A stretch of 64,000 nt of DNA from Ovis canadensis (GCF_042477335.2 NC_091256.1:39586001-39650000); one strand, 5' to 3'. Positions 36,343 through 49,136 are shown, counted from the stretch's first letter. The notes: a model not told the origin generated them from the letters alone. Numbers and translations: made by a program.

Positions 36343-36784
36343 CACATTGCAAATTGATCACCGCAATGTCTATTTAATATCTGTCACCATACATAGTTAA
36401 AATTCTTTCTTCTTGTGGTGGGAACTTTTAAGATTTACTCTCTTAGCAACCTTCAATGTGCAATACAACATTTTAACTATAGTCACCATGTTCTATACTA
36501 TATTCCCAAAATGTATTTATTTTACAACCAGAAATTGTGACCCCCTTCACCCAGTTTACCAACCCCCCCAACCCCACCACTCTGCAACCCATGTCTCACC
36601 TCTGACAATCACCAACCTCTTCTCTGTACATATGAGCTTGGTTTTGGGGTTTGGGGATTATATTTTAGATTCTGCATATGTGAGGTCGTACAGTATTTGT
36701 TTTCCTCTGTCTGACTTACTTCACTTAGCATTACACCCTCCAAGTCCAGCCGTGGTGTCGCAAATACTTTGCTTTCAGTATTAA

Positions 36785-37645
36785 CCGCCTCAAACTAACC
36801 ACTCACCTAGTTGCCAATGTGATATTCATACAAGAAAACCTGATCATGTCTTTTCCCTCCTTACCCTCCCCCATGGCCCAAGTGTCTTAGGGTGACCGAC
36901 AAGGCCATCTAGGACCGAGTCCTGGGTCATTCTCCAACCTCCTCTTCTGAGACTTCTGTCTTGATATATGTGTCCTGATTTTATGAAAATGATTGTCTCA
37001 CCACCTTAACTCATACTGTCCCCTCTGCTTGCAACACCCTTTCATCTCTTCTTTACTCCCTCTATTACTACTCATTATTCAAGGCAAATGCAAATGCCTA
37101 TTTTTTGTAAAAAAAAAAACACCAAAAGTTTGTCATGTCATATTCATACATGCATCTGAATGTATGAAAGTCACACTGGAAAGAAGTCAAAATATCTGAA
37201 AATACAAAAGCATTAGGAAATGATTAGTAATCATTTTCTTATAATAAGAAAAGATTTTAACTATTTAAAAGACTTTAAAATATTTTTATGGGACTTTCCT
37301 GGTGGTCCAGTGGTTAAAACTCTGTGCTTCCACTGCTGGGGGCATGGGGTTTGACCCCGATCAGGGAGCTGAGATTCTGCATGCAGTGGTATGTGGAAAA
37401 AACAAATAATTATTTTCAATAAAGTTCAGGTGTCATCTCTTCCCAAATGCTCCCTGACCAGAGGTTTCCTTGTTGCTCCCGCAGAACTCCTGAAATGCCT
37501 GTAATGGAGACTGCATCGTGCCGTGTGGAGATTACCCCATTCTCAACAGGACTAGGGCTGTCGATATTTCCGCCTTTGTAGCAAGTGCCTAGCATAGTGC
37601 CAGGCACACAGTGAGCACTCAGTAGATGCTTGTTGAACTGACCTG
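36785..37645 (+). mobile_element. L2 LINE 3' region, interrupted
   Basis: L2-like text at 36785-37100 (CCTCAAACTAACCACTCACC; CTGCTTGCAACACCCTTTC) resumes at about 37418 (AGGTGTCATCTCTTCCCAAA) and ends with TGCCAGGCACACAGTGAGC. A CHR SINE and unassigned AT-rich DNA lie between. Confidence 0.65.
37290..37405 (+). mobile_element. CHR SINE
   Basis: Head CTGGTGGTCCAGTGGTTAAA and body GATCAGGGAGCTGAGATTC. Confidence 0.86.
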
Positions 37646-37665
37646 AACTGCCCTTGTTCACACCT

Positions 37666-37792
37666 TGTGAAGTCAGTCGCTCAGTCGTGTCTGACTCTTT
37701 GCAACCCCATGGACTGTAGCCTGCCAGGCTCCTCCGGCCACGGGATTTTCCAGGCAAGAGTATTGGAGTGGGCTGCCATTTCCCTCTCCAGG
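37666..37792 (-). mobile_element. Bov-A SINE
   Basis: Exact duplication TGTTCACACCT at 37655-37665 and 37793-37803. Confidence 0.93.
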
Positions 37793-38398
37793 TGTTCACA
37801 CCTAGTGAGCTGCTAGCAGATCCTGTTTAGACCTGTGGGCCGATCCTGGCCTCACGTTTGTAAGAGGCAAACCCCAAGCAGAGCCAGTTTTCTGTGTCTG
37901 CCATTCCAAGTCAGTCTGTCAGGAGCCGAGGGTGCCTTTTCCCAGTTTTTGCACTTCAACTTTTTTCTAATTATAGAAGTAATATAGTCTCACTGTAAAA
38001 ATAAAAATTTGGAAAGCATAGACTGCAATACAGTACGAAAAAAAAAGATCTAGTCAGTCCAAATACCTACTATTTTTTAACCAGAATTATTTAGATCAAT
38101 GTTTTTCAGCTTTGTTTTCCCATTTCCTGGCACATATATTAAATTCTAAATTTTCCAAGAACTGGGCTGATTAGGAAGTGGAAGGAGTCTATATCCACAA
38201 ATGAAAATTTGTAGGGGGCAATAGTGCATATAAAAGACTTTTAATAATCTCTGTATAACTCATGCTTAATGTGTTGGCATCTCTTTGTCTCCCAATAAGT
38301 TTAAGGGACCCTTGGTTTTTGAAATGACAATAGATCTCTTTTTCATCAGCGACTCCTGGTAACTAGGTGTGAAGAAGCTACTTATGGCATTCAAGATA

Positions 38399-38498
38399 GT
38401 GTTAGTCGCTCAGTCATGTCCGACTCTGTGACCCCATGTTCTGTCCATAGGATTCTCCAGGCAAGAATACTGGAGTGGGTTGCCATTTCCTTCTCTAG
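38399..38498 (-). mobile_element. Bov-A SINE, internally deleted
   Basis: Exact duplication ATTCAAGATA at 38389-38398 and 38499-38508. About 25 bp are missing around CCCCATGTTCTGTCC. Confidence 0.92.
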
Positions 38499-39109
38499 AT
38501 TCAAGATAACCCAGAAGCAAAGAAAAGCTAATCACTTTTGGAGGAAATGCACAGATATCATTCCAAGATAACTTAGTCATATCCAAAGTCAGGGAGAGTC
38601 TTCTCCATAGAACAAAGGGCTTTCCCTGTTGGTTTTAAGTGGCAGCAGGGTGTCCTTGATGACCCCCAAGGGTCATCAGATAGTATGTACATCCAGAGAA
38701 GAACTCTACTTATAAACTAAAAGATCGCCTAGGCAGAGTCAGTTGCTCCCTCTCTGTTGGTCACTCCCTGTCTGGGATGTTAACACTTCTACGGATCCAG
38801 CATGGAAAGATCTTCCTCCAGATTCTGCAATTACTGGTCTACCTGAGAGATTGGAAGACACTGTGGGGCTTCCAATAATGTGGCGATTGCTTAATTAAGC
38901 TTCTTCCTAAATCTTATTTAGAAGTACTGGGCCCATGCTATGTCCTGGGGGACATTGAATAGCTACCTAGCAGGGGCCTGAAGCCAAATAAAGCATGACA
39001 AATTCTCTAAAGATAACCAGGATCTTCTGAAAAGGTCACAATTTGCCCATGTGTTTGAGAACTATTAATATAGTCACTTTATTTCTTTTAATTAAGTATA
39101 CTTTAAAAA

Positions 39110-39383
39110 AAATTATTCGGGGGCTTCATTGAGTCTTCATTGCTGCGCACAGGCTTTCTCGGCGAGCAGGGGTTACTCTGTATTGTGGTTTGTGGGCTTC
39201 TCGTGGTGGTGGCTTCTTTTGTTGCAGAGCACAGGCTCTAGAGTACAGGCTCAGCAGTTGCGGCATACAGGCTTAGTTACTCCTTGGCCTGTGAGACCCT
39301 CCCAGATCAGGAGGCCTGCACTGGCCTCTGTTTGTCCTGCATTGGCAGGCAGATTCTTAACCACTGAGCCACCAGGTAAGTCC
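39110..39383 (-). mobile_element. CHR SINE, long form
   Basis: Reversed CHR with the extended body (GGGGTTACTCTGTATTGTGG; GCAGAGCACAGGCTCTAG) and head ACCACTGAGCCACCAGG. Confidence 0.87.
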
Positions 39384-39474
39384 AATACAGCTACTTTAAA
39401 TTGCAATGATACATAGAATATCATAGCTATGGAAAGCAGTAAAGACAGGTTAGACACAATAGATCATTCATGGA

Positions 39475-39665
39475 GCCCATACTCTTTACCAGGTACTCTG
39501 TATTTATTCTTTCTAATCCTTACGGTGACCTGGCAAGATAGGATTATTATTATACTTTAAGGTAATTCTGTCCATTTTACAGATGAGGAACTCAGGTCCA
39601 GAGAGGTTAACACTCAGTTGGTGATAAGTGGAAGGGCTAGGATTCACACTCAGTCTTGTTTGCCT
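39475..39665 (-). mobile_element. MIR SINE
   Basis: Reversed MIR: CATTTTACAGATGAGGAAC, CAGAGAGGTTAACACTC, GGCTAGGATTCACACTC. Confidence 0.75.
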
Positions 39666-41525
39666 ACAGATTTCCTTCCCTTCTCACTTGGTTTCCTTTG
39701 GTCTGGCTATGCTTGGGTGTCATCATTGAGCGGGTTCTGCTGGAGGGAGGACTAAATAAGAATAGAATTCAGATAGCACTGTCAACCCTTACAACACTGG
39801 TACGTTGTGGCAAGGGCCCCAGACTGGGGTAGTTTCTTGGCAAAATATTTGGGAGGGAAAACAGAGTAATAATGTCAGCTATTACGGCACTTTGCCACGA
39901 CCGTGGATGGGTCTAAAGGTTCCAAAAGAGACCTGAGAGGGTCTGAAAACCCCTTACTTTGAATGTGGAGATCTCCTATGGAGCAGTTTGCTTCCTAGAA
40001 AGGGAAGGACAGAAGTGGTAAAAAAAAAATGCAAGGTGAACACCAGCCTTCTAGGCCCAGGCTTGGCTGCTAAAGAGGCTCAGAGAAGCTTGAGCAGTGG
40101 GGAGCTGGGGTCATGGAGAGTTGAAAGAAATAGCCCCTTAGTAGGCGGAAGGGTTGCTAAGCTTAAAAAATAAAAATATAGGATGCCAGGGTAAATTTGA
40201 ACTTCAGGTAAACAACAAAATTTCAACAAAACATTTATTAGTATAAATTCATCCTTGGATATATACATCCCAGGCACCATTTTATCTGGTGACCTCAGCC
40301 ACTCTGTTTGAGGATTGACAGGGGTACAGAGAGCTCCTCCTGTGAGGCCTGGGTAGTGTGTCCAAGAGCTGTCTTGCTGTGAATGGATATCAGTGTCAGA
40401 GGTGGTCCTAGGGAAGCTAACTATCTCAACAGGGAACCATATAAGCCCCAAGCCCTCTCATTCCAGCCTAGGGGGCAAACAAGCCATCTGAGAATACAGG
40501 GGAGTCTATGGATTTTTAGGGGACTTTAGAAGTTTTCATTTCCAGGTAAAGGCTTTGTACTTAGTTTGATAACATATGTTTTACAATTTAATTTCTTAAT
40601 ATAATGTGAAAAACATAATTAAAAAGAAAAATTCTTAATAGGGCTAAGTTAACCTATCTGGTATTTGAGGTATTATAAGTATTTGATAAAGGGGGTTATA
40701 GAAGAAAGAATTCACTTCATTACTTTTATACTAGAAACAGGAAACACCATTGCTTGGGTCATTAAAAACCATACAAGGCAGTTCCCGGCTCCCTGGTAAC
40801 TCAAGTCCTGTCCTTCTGACAGGCTACCTCTGTACAGTAGAATATTCTCAGTCTACCAAAGGAAGCATACTCCTTTTTCCTCCAGAGGAGAAGGTAGTAC
40901 TCTTGAAACTGTCTTTTCTTGAACTTGGTCAATTAATCCAGTTCTTGGAGAAGAGGGAATATTTTGTTTGTTTGTTTAAAAGAGAGAATCCTTTTTTAAA
41001 GGCTTTTCTATGAAACAGAATTTTTTCACCTGTTTTTTAATACTTAGCAAGTGTCAAGATCATTATATCAGAATGTTGGAGTTTGAAGGAAGGGTTGAGG
41101 AGTGTCTCAAAGGCTGTTTAATGTCCAAGAAGCTTCCCCAGGTGCCATATACATGTATGAATTCACTATGGCTCAAAGGCATGGCTCTGGGCCTTGCACT
41201 CTCAAAAACCACTTAATTGCTTGGCTCTCCTTCAGGGGAGACCTACACTAACTCACTCACCAAGACAGATATAGAACTGGGACACCCATTCATTTACAAA
41301 GAGATGTGACAATCTCCTGGATACTGGGAATATACATAGAGACCCCAACTTCAAGCCCAAGGCTGCTTGATGAGCAGAGAATAACGATAATAGATGCCAC
41401 TGGTCATTTAATGAGTGTTCAAAACTTATAAAACATTAATACTGACAGTTAGCCCCATTCAAATGGGCAGTTTTCATCCTTACAACCTCATCATAGGAAA
41501 AATATTTATCTTTCTTAAACTGATG

Positions 41526-41778
41526 CTGCTGCTGCTAAGTCGCTTCAGTCGTGTCCGACTCTGTGCAACCCCATAGACGGCAGCCCTGGGATTCTCCAGG
41601 CAAGAACACTGGACTGGGTTGCCATTTCCTTCTCCAATGCATGAAAGTGAAAAGTGAGAGTGAAGTTGCTCAGTTGTGACCGACTCTTAGCGACCCCATG
41701 GACTGCAGCCTACCAGGCTCCTCTGGCAATGGGATTTTCCAGGCAAGAGTACTGAGTGGGTTGCCATTGCCTTCTCTG
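41526..41778 (-). mobile_element. Bov-A2 SINE dimer
   Basis: Two reversed units. Exact duplication TTAAACTGATG at 41515-41525 and 41779-41789. Confidence 0.94.
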
Positions 41779-41833
41779 TTAAACTGATGACAATACTGAA
41801 AAAGATGTCATAGCTCATTCTTTTTTTAAAGCA

Positions 41834-42107
41834 AAACTTTTAAAAATAATTTTATTTTTGGCGGTGCTGGGTCTTTGCATTTCGAGGACTTTTCTCTAGT
41901 TGCCACAAGCAGGGGCTACTCTGTGTTGTGGTGTGTGGGCTTCTCACTGTGGTAGTTTCTTTTGCTGCAAAGCACAAGCTCTAGAGCACAGGTTCAGTAG
42001 TTGTGGCCCACAGGCTTAACTGCTCTGCAGCACGTGGGATCTTCCCAGATCAGGGATTGAACACATATGTCCAGCATCGGCAGGGAGATTCTTAACCACT
42101 GAATCAC
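41834..42107 (-). mobile_element. CHR SINE, long form
   Basis: Reversed, same subfamily as 39110 (CAGGGGCTACTCTGTGTTGT; CAAAGCACAAGCTCTAGAGC). Its head edge abuts the long BovB. Confidence 0.87.
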
Positions 42108-42113
42108 CAGAGA

Positions 42114-44994
42114 GTTCAGTTCAGTTCAGTCGCTCAGTCATGTCCAACTCTTTGCAACCCCATGAATCGCAGCACACCAGGCCTCCCTGTCCATCACCAA
42201 CTCCCGGAGTTCACTCAGACTCACGTCCATCGAGTCAGTGATGCCATCCAGCCATCTCATCCTCTGTCATCCCCTTCTCCTCCTATCCCCAATCCCTCCC
42301 AGCATCAGAGTCTTTTCCAATGAGTCAACTCTTCGCATGAGGTGGCCAAAGTACTGGAGGTTCAACTTTAGTATCATTCCTTCCAAAGAACACCCTGGGC
42401 TGATCTCCTTCAGAATGGACTGGTTGGATCTCCTTGCAGTCCAAGGGACTCTCAAGAGTCTTCTCCAACACCACAGTTCAAAAGCATCAATTCTTTGGTG
42501 CTCAGCTTTTTTCACAGTCCAACTCTCACATCCATACATGACCACTGGAAAAACCATAGCTTTGACTAGACGGACCTTTGTTGGCAAAGTAATGTCTCTG
42601 CTTTTGAATATGCTGTGTAGGTTGGTCATAACTTTTCTTCCAAGGAGTAAGCGTCTTTTAATTTCATGGCTGCAGTCACCATCTGCAGTGATTTTGGAGC
42701 CCCAAAAATAAAGTCTGATACTGTTTCTACTCTTTCCCCATCTATTTCCCATGAAGTGATGGGACCGGATGCCATGATCTTAGTTTTCTGAAGGTTGAGC
42801 TTTAAGCCAACTTCTTCACTCTCCTCTTTCACTTTCATCAAGAGGCTTTTTAGTTGCTCTTCACTTTCTGCCATAAGGGTGGTGTCATCTGCATATCTGA
42901 GGTTATTCATATTTCTCCTGGCAATCTTGATTCCAGCTTGTGCTTCTGCCAGCCCAGCATTTCTCATGATGCACTCTGCATCATGAGATGCAGGGTGATA
43001 ATATACAGCCTTGACGTACTCCTTTTCCTATTTGGAACCAGTCTGTTGGTCCATGTCCAGTTCTAACTGTTTCTTCCTGACCTGCATATAGGTTTCTTAA
43101 GAGGCAGGTCAGGTGGTCTGGTATTCCCATCTCTTTCAGAATTTTCCAGTTTATTGTGATCCACACAGTCAAAGGATTTGGCATAGTCAATAATTCAGAA
43201 ATAGATGTTTTTCTGGAACTCTCTTGCTTTTTTGATGATCCAGCGGATGTTGGCAATTTGATCTCTGGTTCCTCTGTCTTTTCTAAAACCAGCTTGAACA
43301 TCTGGAAGTTCACGGTTCACGTATTGCTGAAGTCTGGCTTGGAGAATTTTGAGCTTTACTAGCGTGTGAGATGAGCGCAATTGTGCGGTAATTTGAGCAT
43401 TCTTTGGCATTGCCTTTCTTTGGGATTAGAATGAAAACTGACCTTTTCCAGTCCTGTGGCCACTGCTGAGTTTTCTAAATTTGCTGGCATATTGGGTGCA
43501 GCACTTTCACAGCATCATCTCTCAGGATTTGACCTAGCTCAACTGGAATTCTATCACCTCCACTAGCTTTGTTCATAGTGATGCTTTCTAAGGCCCACTT
43601 GACTTCACATTCTAGGACGTCTGGCTGTAGGTGAGTGATCACACCATTGTGATTATCTTGGTTTTGAAGATTTTCGTACAGTTCTTCTGTGTATTCTTGC
43701 CACCTCTTCTTAATATCTTCTGCTTCTGTTGGTCCATACCATTTCTGTCCTTTATCAAGCCCATCTTTCCATGAAATGTTTCCTTGGTATCTCTAATTTT
43801 CTTGAAGAGAGCTCTAGTCTTTCCCATTCTGTTGTTTTCCTCTATTTCTTTGCATTGATTGCTGAGGAAGGCTTTCTTATCTCTTCTTGCTATTCTTTGG
43901 AACTCTGCATTCAGATGCTTATATCTTTCCTTTTCTCCTTTGCTTTTTGCTTCTCTTCTTTTCACAGCTATTTGTAAGGCCTCCTCAGACAGCCATTTTG
44001 CTTTTTTTGCATTTCTTTTCCCTGGGGATGCTCTTGATCGGTCTCCTGTACAATGTCACGAACCTCAGTCCATAGTTCATCAGGCACTTTATCAGATCTA
44101 GTCCTTTAAATTTATTTCTCACTTCCACTGTATAATCATAAGGTATTTGATTTAGGTCATACCTGAATGGTCTAGTGGTTTTCCCTACTTTCTTCAATTT
44201 AAGTCTGAATTTGGTAATAAGGAGTTCATGATCTGAGCCACAGTCAGCTCCCGGTCTTGTTTTTGTTGACTGTATAGAGCTTCTCCATCTTTGGCTGCAA
44301 AGAATATAATCAATCTGATTTCTGTGTTGACCATCTGGTGATGTCCATGTGCAGTCTTCTCTTGTGTTGTTGGAAGAGGGTGTTTGCTATGACCAGTGCA
44401 TTTTCTTGGCAAAACTCTTATTAGTCTTTGCCCTGCTTCATTCCATATTCCAAGGCCAAATCTGCCTGTTACTCCAGGTGTTTCTTGACTTCCTACTTTT
44501 GCATTCCAGTCCCCTATAATAAAAAAGACATCTTTTTGGATGTTAGTTCTAAAAGGTCTTGTAGGTCTTCATAGAACCATTCAACTTCAGCTTCTTCAAC
44601 ATTACTGGTTGGGGCATAGACTTGGATTACTCTGATATTGAATGGTTTGCCTTGGAGACAAACAGAGATCATTCTGTCGTTTTTGAGATTGCATCCAAGT
44701 ACTGCATTTCAGACTCTTTTGTTGACCATGATGGCTACTCCATTTCTTCTAAGGGATTCCTGCCTGCAGTAGTAGATGTAATGGTCATCTGAGTTAAATT
44801 CACCCATTCCAGTCCATTTTAGTTTGCTGATTCCTAGAATGTCGACGTTCACTCTTGCCATCTCCTGTCTGACCACTTCCAATTTGCCTTGATTCATGAA
44901 CCTGACATTCCAGGTTCCTATGCAATATTGCTCTTTACAGCATCGGACCTTGCTTCTATCACCAGTCACATCCACAAGAAGCCCCTCATTAACT
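42114..44994 (-). mobile_element. BovB LINE, 2.9 kb, longest copy; endonuclease to 3' tail, frameshifted
   Basis: Read on the minus strand, an AP-endonuclease-type start (CIGTWNVRFMNQGKLEVV, frame 44709-44975) is followed by the linker, RT (PDVQAGFRKDRG; NNLRYADDTTLMAE) and the C-terminal WCWRRLLRVPW region (42267-42752), ending in the BovB tail at 42114. The coding sequence is spread over at least six frames and is therefore dead. It retains most of the roughly 3 kb coding span of RTE elements. CAGAGA occurs at both edges (about 42108 and 44995), a possible short target duplication. It lies next to a CHR SINE. Confidence 0.94.
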
Positions 44995-46015
44995 CAGAGA
45001 TATGTGTTTTCAGATGTGAATATCCTACAAACAAAATACATTTATAATATAAAACTCCACAAAAATATGGTCACTTTTTACTTATCCATCAAATATTTAT
45101 TAAGTGTCTGATGTGGGCTGGGTACTATACAGGTTGATGCAGACAGAACAGTGTTTAAAATATCAAGGCCCCAGCTCTCACTAAGTTTACAGTCTAGCTG
45201 AGACCACTAATCAGTAAAAGAATCAAAACATCAGCTTGTGAGAATTGCTATGAAAGCAATAAGCATGGAAATGTGACTGAATATAACATGAGGGGTAAGG
45301 GAAGGAAGACAGGGACTCAATGTGGCTCTCTGAGGGGTGACATTGGAACTGAGACCTCAGACCCATCCAGGGGCCTTCACTCTGGGCTACGGAGGTGCCA
45401 GGAAATAGGTCCTCTCAGTCCTACACCCCAGAGCTCCTGTGAGCAGCCTCTTCCAAGGCTCCTTGAAGGGCAACCTGAGCAGTCTGGGTCAGATCTGTGC
45501 CCCTTGGTTGGCACAGAGGCGACAGATAAGCAGATAAATGAGCACGACTCACTGCTCCATGGGATGTGTTGAGCACGTTCCAAGAGGAGCTCTAGACTCC
45601 AGACCCCGACTTTAGTCCCACAAGGCAGGGAGCATCATGGACCAGGAACCTGAGGACTACTGTGCCAAGTGTCCAAGAAGTACTGGTGTGGCCCAAAATG
45701 CAACCAGAGTTGAGGACAAAGAAGCTGAATAGAGCTGCTGGTGCAAATTTGAATTTCTGTCCTCCTACCAGGTATTTCTTGCTATTTTAGGCTTTTAGGT
45801 GGTGACCAAGGCACCTACAGGATGACTGCTTAGCAACACATGTGTATTTTGAAAATAGGAGGTATAATTTAAAAATACTTGATTTTCAAAAAGCTTAGCT
45901 GGATTCAAAATCCATTCACAAGAAATTCCAAGACTACACTTGCCAATGAAAGAAAGGGAAGAATTTTAAATATATAACTCTAACTGTTACACTTTTTTGA
46001 ATGACTGAAAATTAT
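44995..46015. other. Intergenic between BovB and RPL6 pseudogene
   Basis: 45100-45330 resembles a common old mammalian repeat (CTCACTAAGTTTACAGTCTA type) whose family I cannot name. The remainder is AT-rich and unassigned. Confidence 0.5.
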
Positions 46016-46940
46016 TATTTTTTTTGAAACGACAAGTTATTCAATTACGTTCTTTGCAAGAAGTTCAGAATACTATTTTGTGAGGATAAATTCCACTTGT
46101 GAGAGCAAACACAGAGCAGAGGTAGCCCTGGAGCTGAGGAACAGCTTTGATTCTTCACAGAATTTGGGAGTCCACAGCTTTCTGATCAACCTTGCACTGT
46201 TCTGTGATCTCGTATTTCTCTCTGTGTCAAAGATCTCACCCTCCTGGTGTCTGGGTTTACACAGCTTCTTCTTCTTGAAGTAAGTGTCAGTAAGATATTC
46301 TGGAATTTTCACGCCACTGATATCGATTTTGGTGGAGGTGGCAATGACACATTTCTGGTGTGTTCCACACAGAAGAACTCGATTGAGGGATAGAGGCCCA
46401 GTCACAAGTAGCAAGCCACTGCCCAGCTGCTTCAGGAAAACAACCCTCTTGCCTCTGTGGCGCCCAGTGAGGATGATCAGAATGGTCCCACGAGTGATGC
46501 TGGCACGCAGCTTCCTCACATGCTTACTGAAGGGTTTTTTGCCATGACTCAACAGTTTCTGAGGCACATCTTCAGTAGGGTAATACCTAGGCATTTTGCA
46601 AAGTTTGACCACTCAGGTACCACCATTCTTGTCGCCACCAACTGATTTTGTGACAGTAGCAAGAACACGAACCTTCTTTTTCTTTTCGACCTTGGATGTG
46701 GCTGCTGAATATTTTCTCTTGTACAAGGCCTTTCTGGAGTACATGGCTGATTGGGAATATCTGCCAATTCCTCTGACCAGGACAGGATTTCGGCTGCAGT
46801 GGGACTTCCCCTTAACCTTCTTCACCTTTTCCACCTTTTTAGCCTTGTTGCCAGCATCGGCCTTCTTGGCTTCAGGTTTTTTCTCCTTAGTATCTGGCTT
46901 CTCAGGCTTTTCACCCGCCATCTTGCAAGATGAGAAAGAG
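46016..46940 (-). pseudogene. RPL6: Processed pseudogene of ribosomal protein L6
   Basis: An intronless copy of RPL6 mRNA, a 60S subunit protein gene. From the ATG at 46921 the frame reads [15 protein letters not shown], then the basic N-terminal region, then [12 protein letters not shown], all recognisable L6. An in-frame TGA (46613-46615) replaces an Arg codon after GGDKNGGT. The same frame resumes as [16 protein letters not shown] and [17 protein letters not shown] frameshift near 46225, after GEIFDTE, garbles the C-terminus, although the true ending (NGIYPHK-like) is still visible in another frame. The mRNA ends in a short A-run (plus-strand T-run, 46016-46024). An 11-bp duplication, CTGAAAATTAT, flanks it exactly (46005-46015 and 46941-46951), proving L1-type retrotransposition. 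The 5' end begins CTCTTTCTC, a terminal oligopyrimidine start, so the copy is 5'-complete. Confidence 0.96.
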
Positions 46941-47314
46941 CTGAAAATTATATTTTAAAGTTTTTCAATGATAAGATCAAGAATCTGAAGAGATCTTCAT
47001 TCTAAAGTCTTGATCAGGAATAGTATGTGGCCATTTCAAGTTTAAAACCTCAACATTTCTCATTAAAAACTTTGAAAACATTAGAGAGTTTTACACAAGT
47101 TTGATACTGATTTTCTTTAAAATGCAATTATTTTCTCTTATATGGTTTATAATATAAAAACATATAATGAAAGTTTTAATCAAGTTCCATATGAATGGCT
47201 CCAAATCCCCTTTTTTCTTCTATGGACCTTACAAAAAGGATCTTTTTCTAAGAGATATGGGAAAGTGCAAAATGTTGCCTTAGAAGATGAGGGAGCCAGC
47301 TCTATGTAAACCTT

Positions 47315-47507
47315 ACACGTAAGTGCTCAGTCACTTGGTTGTGTCCGACTCTTTGCGACCCTGCCTGGCTCCTCTATCCATGGAATTTTCCAGGCGAGAA
47401 TAGAGGAATAAGTTGCCATTTCCTCCTCCCAGGGATTGAACCAGTGTCTCCTGCATCTCCTGCCTTGGCAGGTGCATTCTTTTACCACTGAGCCACTTGG
47501 ACTCCTG
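47315..47507 (-). mobile_element. Bov-tA SINE
   Basis: Exact duplication TGTAAACCTT at 47305-47314 and 47508-47517. Confidence 0.92.
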
Positions 47508-48076
47508 TGTAAACCTTGGCAAGGGCATTTAACCTGCAAAACAGTGTAATGATCCTCGGGAGTGAAGACCTTGAAAGATAAGGTAGTTGGGTTGCAGCAG
47601 AATGTCACTAGGGAGGGCAGGGGTGATGCCAGGCCCTGCATTTTAACCAAGAGCAGTGGGAGGCCTCCAAATAAATTTATGAAAGGGTGTGACTTAATCC
47701 AATTTATTCTATAAATCGAATCTCTGCATGCAGTGTAGAGAATGGAATACAGAGGTGCAAGAGTGGAAAGAGAAAGGTCATATAGAAAGTGACTGAGGGG
47801 ACCAGCAAGAGGAGAGGAGAAGAGGAGCAGGTCATTCTGAGAAGTTTTTCAGAGATAGGACCAATAGAACCATGGAGACGAAAATAAGGGAGGCTAAGTA
47901 GGATGCCTGAGGTTTTTGGTTTGAACAGTTAAGTAAATCATAATGCCATTTACTGGGCAAGACTGACGGAGGGACAATTAAGGAAAGAGGACTGGGATCC
48001 AAAGCCTCAAGACATATTTTTCAACAAAGTGCAACTAGAGAAAATCATAGATGATAAGAGATTTAATGGACATAGT

Positions 48077-48280
48077 AGTGTTAGTTGCTCAGTCGTGTCT
48101 GACTCTGCGATCCCCTGGACTGTGGCCCGCCAAGCTCCTCTGTCCATAGAATTCTTCAGGCAAGAATACTGGAGTGGGTAGCCATTCTCTTCTTCACGGA
48201 TCTCCTCCACCCAGGGATTGAACCTGCATCTCCTGCATTAGTAGGTGGACTCTTTATCACTGAGCCATCTGGGAAGCCCA
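48077..48280 (-). mobile_element. Bov-tA SINE
   Basis: Reversed full element with the tRNA-like head at its right edge (CACTGAGCCATCTGGGAAG). Confidence 0.9.
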
Positions 48281-48799
48281 ACCAGACACCTACCCAACTG
48301 CAAAACATACTTGATCCTACAACTAGAAAACACTTGTGGCCTATCTTAACACATAAATATCACTTCCATTTTACAGATGGACAGCTAAGTAGGTTCAGAT
48401 AATCCAAGATTAGAATTATATCTAAAAGTTTTCCCGGTCCTTAGGAGTATTTTTAAACCAAAAAGTGGAAGTTACAGAAAAATCTAGCAGATAAAGAGAA
48501 CATTAGCTATGTCATTCAATATTTTTTGAAGAGATGATGAATTTAACTGATGTGGAATCAGCCTTCCTGGAAAAAAGCCAACAAATATTTTGGTTTACTC
48601 AAAACAAAACAAAAAACAAGCAAAAAAAAAACCCAACCCTTTTCTTGGCCCCAATTATAGGAACTCTTCGCTGGCAGCTCAGCCTAAGCTTTTTTGCATA
48701 TGTGCTTTTAGGACAGGCTTGCAAATTGCATGTGTTCTACACAGCAACCACAGACACTTAACATTCATTAAATAATAATGAAACAGGAGGACTGGATTT

Positions 48800-48920
48800 T
48801 GTTTGTTTCTCCTGGGTCTGTTCCTCACTTAAGTGACCTTGGACAAATCTATTCCCTCTCTCATATCTGATTTCAGGGTAATGTTTATGACTAAGATGCC
48901 TTATAAGAGCTTCAGACTAT
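48800..48920 (+). mobile_element. MIR fragment
   Basis: AAGTGACCTTGGACAAATC and a degraded ATGCCTTATAAGAGC region resemble MIR. Confidence 0.5.
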
Positions 48921-49136
48921 CAACAGTAGTTATGCTCTCCATCTATGAAATTTATCTCCTTCACTATCCTATGGGATGTCTGCACGACACTTCTATTGAA
49001 TACCTTCGCACGTAGTTTCAAGTGTTGTCAAAGCCATCTAGGGACGGTGCATATATTCTAAGGCCGATGAAATGACAACATGGGTAACTTGAACCTGAAA
49101 TCTGTTTCCTATGCTACTGAGAATTGGAAAATGGAT

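Larger units (their letters stand above)
35815..36780 (-). mobile_element. Old L1 3' end split by a DNA transposon
   Basis: Reversed L1: 35815-35888 (TTGAGGTATAGTTGACAC start) resumes at 36343 (CATTGCAAATTGATCACC) and continues to about 36780 (TCTGACTTACTTCACTTAGC). The gap holds a Tigger-like element that itself contains a SINE, giving three insertion layers with clear relative ages. Confidence 0.82.
37804..41514. other. Intergenic; SINEs and MIR in unassigned DNA
   Basis: Apart from the listed SINEs and MIR, 38509-39109 and 39666-41514 show no gene. The 123-codon minus frame at 40080-40451 has no recognisable similarity. Confidence 0.5.

Noticed and set aside
46613-46921. Possible functional short ribosomal protein gene
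   Set aside because: It ends at a nonsense codon inside RPL6 homology, lacks introns, has a poly(A) remnant and target duplication, and is frameshifted later. It is a processed pseudogene.
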